Program-made: the position numbers and the translations under genes
Notes under the pieces: model-generated
Told to the model about the DNA's origin: nothing
What the model saw: only the letters and a program-made list of their open reading frames with translations
Databases searched by the model: none
Shown: piece by piece, positions 35,992 to 41,886 of the stretch
Numbering within the stretch: the stretch's first letter is position 1
How the letters are laid out: every line of letters begins with the position of its first letter
Source: Microbulbifer halophilus
Lineage (GTDB): Bacteria > Pseudomonadota > Gammaproteobacteria > Pseudomonadales > Cellvibrionaceae
Reading direction: 5' to 3'
Length of the DNA: 41,886 bases
NCBI RefSeq assembly: GCF_026183675.1
Contig: NZ_JAPIVK010000009.1
Span: forward strand, 1-41,886

Positions 35992-36801
35992 CTATTTATT
36001 GTAAATCTGCGACACCTTGCGCTTTCGGTAGGAGCCAGGCGTCTCCAGCGTATAGCGCCGGAATGCTCGCGTGAAGTGCGCCTGGTCGAAGAAGCCGCAA
36101 TCCTGGGCAACATCCCCGATCGACGCCGGGGTGTGTATCAAGCCATAACGCGCCCGATACATGCGGCCGAACTGGATCAGTTCGGCCGGACTGACTCCTA
36201 TTTGACGCCGCAGTTTTCTCTCCAGGGTTCTGCGGTTCATACCCAGCTGTTCACAGAGCTGCGGTACGGAGTTCATAAGTTTTGACTGTGCAACGATTCC
36301 CTGAATGGTGCGCATATCCCGCTCCTGCGCATCTAGCTTTTGCAGCCGATGGGTTAGCCAGCTCCGGATCCCCGCAACACGCCCGGACATAGTCAGCGGG
36401 TAGATTCTGTCCATAAGCGACATAAAGCTGCGGTACCAGGCGGGTTGCAGATCCCCACCCAACACATACTGCCGATCGCCGAACATCTGCGGATCCAGGT
36501 CGAGCAGGTAGAAGCTGCCGGACGGGTTGAAGCGAACACCGATCAGTTGCTGGTTACTGCGAAAGACCTCGACCTTGGTGACCCGGTTGGACGTAAAGGT
36601 AATTACCGGCTGGCCTGCGGAGAGATCGATGGTGAGGCTGCTGCCGGCATCGGGGTACAGCTTCTCCCGCGCTGCGGTGCCGACGCCGCCTTGGCCACCC
36701 AGAATCCAGTAGCACTGGATCCAGGGCCTCAGGCGAGGCTCCGGAAAAAATGTCTGGACGTGCAGTGCCTTAAAGCTGTCTGCTGGAATCAATTCCGCCA
36801 T
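35992..36801 (-). CDS. AraC-family transcriptional regulator
   Basis: 269 residues. The N-terminal sensor domain (LRPWIQCYWILGG, YPDAGSSLTIDLS, IGVRFNPSGSFYLLDL) is of the kind common in AraC regulators beside AhpD-like genes. The double HTH at about 165-262 has SVPQLCEQLGMNRRTLERKLRRQIG and IGDVAQDCGFFDQAHFTRAFRRYT. Ligand unknown. Starts only 10 bp after the hutG stop on the same strand, so hut transcription may run into it. Confidence 0.93.
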   Translation of the reverse strand: MAELIPADSFKALHVQTFFPEPRLRPWIQCYWILGGQGGVGTAAREKLYPDAGSSLTIDLSAGQPVITFTSNRVTKVEVFRSNQQLIGVRFNPSGSFYLLDLDPQMFGDRQYVLGGDLQPAWYRSFMSLMDRIYPLTMSGRVAGIRSWLTHRLQKLDAQERDMRTIQGIVAQSKLMNSVPQLCEQLGMNRRTLERKLRRQIGVSPAELIQFGRMYRARYGLIHTPASIGDVAQDCGFFDQAHFTRAFRRYTLETPGSYRKRKVSQIYNK

Positions 36802-36811
36802 CCCTACGCTA

Positions 36812-37762
36812 TCAGGTCACCCCGTTGGCAATCTGGAAGCCGATCCGCGCCGCCGTGCGCGCGGCGTGGTCCTCGATATCGAAATAGGGATTGAACTCGG
36901 CCATATCGGCCAGGCAGACCTTGCCGGTTTCCAGTACTGTGTCGAGCAATGGCTCGAACAGTTCCAGCGGTACGCCGCGGCCGGATGGCGCACTGACCGC
37001 CGGCATCACCGCGGCCGGGAAGACGTCGAAGCAGACGGTCAGGTAGACGAAATCGACCCCCTGGATAAAGCGCAGTATGCGTTCCTGCACCCGCTGCAGA
37101 TGCCAACTGGTGATTTCGCGATCGCGGATCACTTCCGCCCCCAGTTCGTCGGCGCGATGGTAGAGCGCCGGGGTATTGGCGTTGTCGGCGGCGCCGACGC
37201 AGAGGTAGTTGAAGGGGCGGCCGTTGATCTCGCACTGTTCGGCGATCTGGTAGAAGGGCGTTCCCGAGGAACCCTTGGGGCTGGGGATACGCAGGTCCAG
37301 GTGGGCGTCGAAGTTGATGATGCCGAGGGTCTTGTCCCGGTGTTCCTCGCGCATCCAGCGGGCGATACCCTGGTAGCTGCCGAAGGCGATCTCGTGGCCG
37401 CCCCCCAGCACCAGCGGGAAGTGGCCGCCGCTCAGCAGCTCGGTGATACGCGCACCGAGCAGGGCCTGGGCGGATTCCAGGTCCTCCTTTTCCACTTTCA
37501 CGTTGCCGGCGTCGTACAGCGGCGCGTCGAAGGTGGCGGGCAGGCCGGCCATGGCCAGGCGAAGGATACGCGGCCCCTTGGCGGCGCCGATACGGCCCTT
37601 GTTACGGCGCACGCCCTCGTCGGAGGCGAAACCCAGAATTGCCAGGCCCGGCGGATTGTCCAGTTGCAGCGGCGAAATACGCTGGTGCCAGCGCTCGCCG
37701 GCGGGGCCGTCCTCGCTGTCGGTGCGGCCGCTCCACAGGCGCATATCAGCCAGCTGTAACAT
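36812..37762 (-). CDS. hutG: Formimidoylglutamase
   Basis: Last step of the four-step histidine pathway, N-formimino-glutamate to glutamate and formamide. 316 residues from ATG 37762, with GGGAGGT directly before it. This start overlaps the end of hutI by 17 bp; ATG 37744 is the alternative. Ureohydrolase metal motifs: His123 (GGGHE), Asp152, His154 and Asp156 (NFDAHLDLR), Asp246. In the usual S/T-x-D-x-D motif the first aspartate is Cys244 here (LTVCFDVF). I have a vague memory of this in related HutG but cannot confirm it. Confidence 0.92.
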   Translation of the reverse strand: MLQLADMRLWSGRTDSEDGPAGERWHQRISPLQLDNPPGLAILGFASDEGVRRNKGRIGAAKGPRILRLAMAGLPATFDAPLYDAGNVKVEKEDLESAQALLGARITELLSGGHFPLVLGGGHEIAFGSYQGIARWMREEHRDKTLGIINFDAHLDLRIPSPKGSSGTPFYQIAEQCEINGRPFNYLCVGAADNANTPALYHRADELGAEVIRDREITSWHLQRVQERILRFIQGVDFVYLTVCFDVFPAAVMPAVSAPSGRGVPLELFEPLLDTVLETGKVCLADMAEFNPYFDIEDHAARTAARIGFQIANGVT

Positions 37763-38975
37763 CTCTACCTCCCAGGAAAACCTGTGCGGGTTGCAGTGCG
37801 CCCAGTTCGTAGGCCAGTTGGTCCGGCGTATCCATCGGCCACAGCGCCATATCGGCGCGCAGTCCCGGACGCAATACGCCGCGGGAGCAGCAGAGTCCCA
37901 GCGCGCGGGCGGCGGAGCGGGTCACGCCGGCCAGGGCCTCCGCCGGGGTGAGGCCGAACAGGTTGCAGCCCATGTTCATCATCAGCCGCAGCGAGGCGAT
38001 CGGGCAGCTGCCCGGGTTCAGGTCGGTGGACAGCGCCATGGACACGCCGGCAGCCCGCAGCTTTTCCACCGGCGGTACGCGGGTTTCCTTCAGGGTGTAG
38101 AAGGCGCCGGGCAGCAGTACCGCCACAGTGCCGCTGTCGGCCATCAGCGCCACGTCCTCGTCAGTGATGTATTCGATATGATCGGCCGAAAGCGCGCTGG
38201 ATTTCGCCGCCATGGCCGTGGCGCCGGTGCGGGCGAGCTGCTCCGCGTGCACCTTTACCGGCAGGTCGAGCTTTTTCGCGGCGTCGATCACCCGCTGGCA
38301 CTGCTCGACGGAGAAGGCGATCTTTTCGCAGAACATGTCCACGGCGTCGGCGAGCTGTTCCCTCGCCACCGCCGGCAGAATCTGTTCGCACACCAGGTCG
38401 ATATATTCGTCCGCGCGGCCATCGTATTCCGGCGGCAGGGCGTGGGCGGCCAGGCAGGTGGTGACGATATCCACCGGGTGGTGCTGGGCCAGGCGGCGCG
38501 CGGTGCTCAGTTGCTTCAGCTCGGTATCCAGTTCCAGGCCGTAGCCGGATTTCACCTCGATGGTGGTGGCGCCCTCGGACATCAGCGCCCGCAGGCGCGG
38601 CTCGGCGCCGCGGTAGAGCTGTTCGGCGCTGGCGGCGCGGGTGGCGCGCACGGTGGAGAGAATCCCGCCGCCGGCGCGGGCCACATCCTCGTAGCTCTCG
38701 CCGCCCAGGCGGCGGGCAAACTCGCCGGCGCGGTGGCCGCCGTAGACCAGGTGGGTGTGGCAGTCGATCAGGCCTGGCGTCAGCCACTGGCCCTCGCCGT
38801 CCAGGGTCCTGTCGGCGGCGGTGTCCGGCAGTTCCCTGCGCGGCCCCAGCCACACGATCCTGCCGCCGGTCACCGCCACCGCGGCATCCTCCACGGCGCC
38901 GTAGCCACCGGCAATGGAGGGATCCATGGTGGCGGCGTGGATATTGGTAATCAGCAGATCGCAGCGTTCTGTCAT
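37746..38975 (-). CDS. hutI: Imidazolonepropionase
   Basis: Hydrolyses imidazolonepropionate to formiminoglutamate. 409 residues, normal length. Amidohydrolase metal sites: [34 protein letters not shown] and [11 protein letters not shown]. First gene of the minus-strand hutI-hutG unit, divergent from hutC with the operator between. Confidence 0.97.
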   Translation of the reverse strand: MTERCDLLITNIHAATMDPSIAGGYGAVEDAAVAVTGGRIVWLGPRRELPDTAADRTLDGEGQWLTPGLIDCHTHLVYGGHRAGEFARRLGGESYEDVARAGGGILSTVRATRAASAEQLYRGAEPRLRALMSEGATTIEVKSGYGLELDTELKQLSTARRLAQHHPVDIVTTCLAAHALPPEYDGRADEYIDLVCEQILPAVAREQLADAVDMFCEKIAFSVEQCQRVIDAAKKLDLPVKVHAEQLARTGATAMAAKSSALSADHIEYITDEDVALMADSGTVAVLLPGAFYTLKETRVPPVEKLRAAGVSMALSTDLNPGSCPIASLRLMMNMGCNLFGLTPAEALAGVTRSAARALGLCCSRGVLRPGLRADMALWPMDTPDQLAYELGALQPAQVFLGGRDVTAG

Positions 38976-39128
38976 AGACCTTCTTTCCCGGCGCCCGCGC
39001 GAGATCCGGCGGCGCGGTTTTCCTCATCTGTAACCATAGTCGCTCGCCTTTATGGACGAGCGGTTTTCAACCCGGCGGCCGACCGGGCCTTGACACCAAT
39101 CGGGCCGGCCACCATAGTAACAACAATC

Positions 39129-39151
39129 TTGTATATACAACCATATACAAG
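39129..39151. promoter_or_regulatory. HutC operator between hutI and hutC
   Basis: TTGTATATACAA (39129-39140) is a perfect palindrome matching the HutC consensus TGTA-N2-TACA. A second partial copy, ATATACAAG (39143-39151), follows. Between the divergent hutIG and hutC-hutU units, so it can repress both until urocanate binds HutC. Confidence 0.8.
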
Positions 39152-39176
39152 CTCGAACAGCACTCTACCGAAGTCC

Positions 39177-39962
39177 ATGAATACTGCAAGAGAGCCCGAT
39201 AAAGAGCCCTCAGCCAGGGGGAAAGAGCCCTCAGCCGGAGCTAAAGAACCTCCGGCACAGGCCAACGAGCCCCGCTACGCCGCCATCAAGCGCCATATCC
39301 GCGCGCAGGTGGAAACCGGTGCATGGCCGGTGCACTTCCGCGTGCCGTCGGAAAACGACCTGGCGCGGGGATTCGATGTCAGCCGCATGACTGCCCGCCG
39401 GGCGCTGACCGAGCTGACCGACGAGGGCGTACTGATGCGCTCCCAGGGGCTGGGCACCTTCGTCGCCGAACCGGTGCCGGCGGGCTCGCTGCTGGAAGTG
39501 CGCAATATCGCCGACGAGGTCTCGGCCCGCGGCCACAGCTACAGCAATCGCATCCTGCAGCTGCGCGAGACCACCGCCTCCGCCGACGTGGCCCGGGCCC
39601 TGAACATGCCGGAGGGCGCAGTGGTATTTCACTCGATCATCGTCCACCGGGACAACGGGCTGCCGATCCAGTGGGAGGAGCGATTTACCAATCCGGCGCT
39701 GGTACCGGACTACCTGCAGCAGGACTTCAGCGCCACCACCCCCAACGCCTACCTGTCCCGCGTGGCACCGCTGACCGAGGCGGACACTACCGTTGAGGCG
39801 ATTGCCGCCGACACCGAGACGGGCACGGCACTGGAGGTGGAGCCCGGCAGCGCCTGCCTGCAGATCTGGCGGCGCACCAAGAGCCGCGCCGGCACCGTGA
39901 GTTTTGCCCGGCTGGTACACCCGGGCAACCGCTACCGGCTGGGTGCGCAACTGAGATTTTAA
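39177..39962 (+). CDS. hutC: Histidine utilisation repressor, GntR/UTRA family
   Basis: 261 residues from ATG 39177, 26 bp after the operator. GntR winged helix at about 33-100 (PRYAAIKRHIRAQVETG, VPSENDLARGFDVSRMTARRAL, EGVLMRSQGLGTFVAE). UTRA ligand domain at about 120-255 (FHSIIVHRDNGLPIQWEERFTNP, CLQIWRRTKS). The first 32 residues are a disordered extension with repeated KEPSA units, encoded by a 21-bp-spaced direct repeat; HutC proteins usually begin at the HTH. Expected inducer is urocanate. Confidence 0.95.
   Translation: MNTAREPDKEPSARGKEPSAGAKEPPAQANEPRYAAIKRHIRAQVETGAWPVHFRVPSENDLARGFDVSRMTARRALTELTDEGVLMRSQGLGTFVAEPVPAGSLLEVRNIADEVSARGHSYSNRILQLRETTASADVARALNMPEGAVVFHSIIVHRDNGLPIQWEERFTNPALVPDYLQQDFSATTPNAYLSRVAPLTEADTTVEAIAADTETGTALEVEPGSACLQIWRRTKSRAGTVSFARLVHPGNRYRLGAQLRF
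39201..39236 (+). repeat. Tandem direct repeat in the 5' end of hutC
   Basis: AAAGAGCCCTCAGCC at 39201-39215 and again at 39222-39236, period 21 bp, followed by a degenerate third unit. It keeps the reading frame. Confidence 0.85.
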
Positions 39963-39972
39963 ATCCCGCTAG

Positions 39973-40007
39973 CGTCATTCCGGTACCGGATCGAGTCCGG
40001 CATGACG
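39973..40007. repeat. Family C repeat (C3)
   Basis: CGTCATTCCGG and CCGGCATGACG arms around a short spacer in the hutC-hutU gap. Confidence 0.8.
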
Positions 40008-40042
40008 AAACGACCCGGAATCCAGGCTGTCGGGTCACGTCG

Positions 40043-40071
40043 CTGGATCCCGGGTCGAGCCCGGGATGACG
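40043..40071. repeat. Family C repeat (C4)
   Basis: ATCCCGGG (40047-40054), TCGAG, CCCGGGAT (40060-40067): a perfect stem, 30 bp before hutU. Confidence 0.85.
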
Positions 40072-40100
40072 AAACAATTACCGAGATTCGCGAGGCAACC

Positions 40101-41774
40101 ATGACCGACAAACGCCACGACCCCAACCGCCAAATCGCCGCCCCCACCGGCAGCCAACTGAACGCCAGGAGCTGGCTCACCGAAGCGCCGCTGCGCATGC
40201 TGATGAACAACCTGCACCCGGACGTGGCCGAGCGCCCGGAAGACCTGGTGGTCTACGGCGGTATCGGCCGCGCCGCGCGGGACTGGGAATGCTACGACAA
40301 AATCGTCGAGGTACTGAAACGCCTCGAGGACGACGAAACCCTGCTGGTGCAATCCGGCAAACCGGTGGGCGTGTTCAGGACCCACGCCGACGCGCCGCGG
40401 GTACTGATCGCCAACTCCAACCTGGTGCCCCACTGGGCCAACTGGGAACACTTCAACGAGCTGGATAAAAAGGGCCTGGCCATGTACGGCCAGATGACCG
40501 CCGGCTCCTGGATCTACATCGGCTCCCAGGGCATCGTGCAGGGCACCTACGAAACCTTCGCCGCGGTGGCGCGCCAGCACTTCGACGGCGAGGCCAGGGG
40601 CAAATGGATCCTCACCGGCGGTCTCGGCGGTATGGGCGGCGCCCAGCCGCTGGCGGCCACCATGGCCGGCTTCTGCATGATCGCCGTGGAGTGCGACGAG
40701 ACCCGTATCGATTTCCGCCTGCGCACCGGCTACCTGGACAAAAAAGCCACCAGCCTCGACGAGGCGCTGGAAATCATCCACGCGGCGATGGAAAAGGGCG
40801 AAGCGATTTCCGTGGGCCTGCTCGGCAACGCCGCGGATATTTTCCCGGAACTGGTGGAGCGCAATATCACCCCGGATTCCGTCACCGACCAGACTTCCGC
40901 CCACGATCCGCTGAACGGCTACCTGCCGAAAGGCTGGAGCATGGAGTACGCCGCCGAGATGCGCCAGAAGGATGAAGCCGCGGTAGTGAAGGCGGCCAAG
41001 CAGTCCATGGCCGTGCAGGTACAGGCGATGCTGGACCTGCAAAAAAGTGGTGCCGCCACCCTCGACTACGGCAACAACATCCGCCAGATGGCACTGGAAG
41101 AAGGCGTGGAAAACGCCTTCGATTTCCCCGGCTTCGTGCCCGCCTATATCCGCCCGCTCTTCTGCCAGGGCGTAGGCCCCTTCCGCTGGGCGGCGCTGTC
41201 CGGCAACCCGGAGGATATCTACAAGACCGACGCCAAGGTGAAGGAGCTGATCCCGGACGACCCGCAACTGCACAACTGGCTGGATATGGCCCGCGAGCGC
41301 ATCCACTTCCAGGGCCTGCCGGCGCGCATCTGCTGGGTGGGCCTGAAAGACCGCGCGCGCCTGGCGCTGGCATTCAACGAGATGGTCGCCAGCGGCGAGC
41401 TGGAAGCGCCGGTGGTGATCGGCCGCGACCACCTCGACAGCGGCTCCGTGGCCAGTCCCAACCGCGAAACCGAATCCATGCGGGACGGCAGCGACGCCGT
41501 CTCCGACTGGCCGCTGCTCAACGCCCTGCTGAACACCGCCTCCGGCGCCACCTGGGTCTCGATCCACCACGGCGGCGGCGTCGGCATGGGCTTTTCCCAG
41601 CACGCCGGTGTGGTGATCGTCTGCGACGGTACCGAAGCCGCGCGCAAGCGCATCGAGCGCGTACTCTGGAACGACCCGGCCACCGGCGTCATGCGCCACG
41701 CGGACGCGGGTTACGACATCGCGAAAGACTGTGCGAGGGAGCAGGGGCTGGATTTGCCGATGCTCGGAGACTGA
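40101..41774 (+). CDS. hutU: Urocanate hydratase (urocanase)
   Basis: Converts urocanate to imidazolonepropionate using NAD as electrophile. 557 residues from ATG 40101 (GAGG 6 nt upstream). The longer frame is repeat-derived. Landmarks: [27 protein letters not shown], the NAD loop [26 protein letters not shown] with the active cysteine, and [19 protein letters not shown]. Follows hutC after a 138-bp gap that contains repeats C3 and C4. hutH would be expected beyond the right edge. Confidence 0.98.
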   Translation: MTDKRHDPNRQIAAPTGSQLNARSWLTEAPLRMLMNNLHPDVAERPEDLVVYGGIGRAARDWECYDKIVEVLKRLEDDETLLVQSGKPVGVFRTHADAPRVLIANSNLVPHWANWEHFNELDKKGLAMYGQMTAGSWIYIGSQGIVQGTYETFAAVARQHFDGEARGKWILTGGLGGMGGAQPLAATMAGFCMIAVECDETRIDFRLRTGYLDKKATSLDEALEIIHAAMEKGEAISVGLLGNAADIFPELVERNITPDSVTDQTSAHDPLNGYLPKGWSMEYAAEMRQKDEAAVVKAAKQSMAVQVQAMLDLQKSGAATLDYGNNIRQMALEEGVENAFDFPGFVPAYIRPLFCQGVGPFRWAALSGNPEDIYKTDAKVKELIPDDPQLHNWLDMARERIHFQGLPARICWVGLKDRARLALAFNEMVASGELEAPVVIGRDHLDSGSVASPNRETESMRDGSDAVSDWPLLNALLNTASGATWVSIHHGGGVGMGFSQHAGVVIVCDGTEAARKRIERVLWNDPATGVMRHADAGYDIAKDCAREQGLDLPMLGD

Positions 41775-41782
41775 TCCGGCTG

Positions 41783-41847
41783 CCCTCTCCCAAGCCCCGT
41801 GGCCACTGTCCCCCTCTCCCTCCGGGAGAGGGGCTAGGGGAGAGGGC
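41783..41847. repeat. Family A nested repeat after hutU (A6)
   Basis: Outer CCCTCTCCC and GGGGAGAGGGC arms enclose an inner CCCCTCTCCC/GGGAGAGGGG palindrome. It is followed by a GCCGAGCCCCAGCTCGGC hairpin at about 41859-41876, which could serve as a transcript end. Confidence 0.8.
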
Positions 41848-41886
41848 TACCGCCGGGAACGCCGAGCCCCAGCTCGGCAAGCGGGC

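Overview
The window looks like chromosome from a GC-rich Gammaproteobacterium. Three features point there: the order epd-tkt-(ArsR/methyltransferase regulator)-metK resembles Pseudomonas, the SAM cycle is controlled by a SahR-type regulator rather than MetJ, and a complete-looking hut locus is present with LpxR, RND and Tex genes. A marine Cellvibrionales/Microbulbifer-like host is my guess; no rRNA or other marker in the window settles it. I see no phage, transposase, tRNA, rRNA or CRISPR array. The only clearly AT-richer, foreign-looking patches are the first ~680 bp and the islands near 30540-30600 and 35150-35480.

Layout. 1-4 kb (minus strand): a small secreted protein, epd and tkt. 4.1-8.9 kb (plus strand): the activated-methyl cycle cluster sahR-metK-ahcY-metF, with two SahR-like operators upstream of sahR. 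9-11.4 kb (minus): an ECF42-type sigma factor module with a DGPF/YCII protein, a VOC protein and the relic of a second DGPF gene. 11.5-18.7 kb (minus): OmpA-like lipoprotein, HAD phosphatase, small membrane protein, rsmE, and an RND pump with its adaptor. 19-21.4 kb (plus): tex. 21.6-24.5 kb (minus): a DUF1287 protein and an operon of iron alcohol dehydrogenase, hotdog thioesterase and DUF1330 protein. 24.7-26 kb (plus): an alanine dehydrogenase-like enzyme. 26-30.3 kb (minus): DUF3857/transglutaminase protein, a translationally coupled Sel1-repeat lipoprotein and a small membrane protein. 30.6-31.6 kb (plus): a ParD-like ribbon-helix-helix protein overlapping a type I methionine aminopeptidase. 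31.6-33.2 kb (minus): ECF sigma factor, overlapping membrane protein (likely anti-sigma), an unlisted 56-residue membrane peptide and a superinfection-immunity-family protein. 33.4-35.1 kb (plus): ohr and an LpxR-family protein. 35.2-36.8 kb (minus): a small YrhK-like protein, an AhpD-like protein and an AraC regulator. 36.8-41.8 kb: histidine utilisation, hutI-hutG on minus, divergent hutC-hutU on plus, with a HutC-type operator between; hutH is not in the window.

A second layer is a dense population of short palindromic dispersed repeats, which I group into seven families (A-G). Most lie between genes. One family-A copy sits in frame inside epd and adds about 20 residues. Two others supply the stop codon of the neighbouring gene. 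Two identical 45-bp copies flank rsmE as direct repeats.

The observations I rate most worth checking are the palindrome-derived insertion in epd, the ParD-like/MetAP overlapping pair, the four-gene sigma/membrane/peptide/immunity operon, and the tandem SahR operators with an apparently leaderless sahR transcript.
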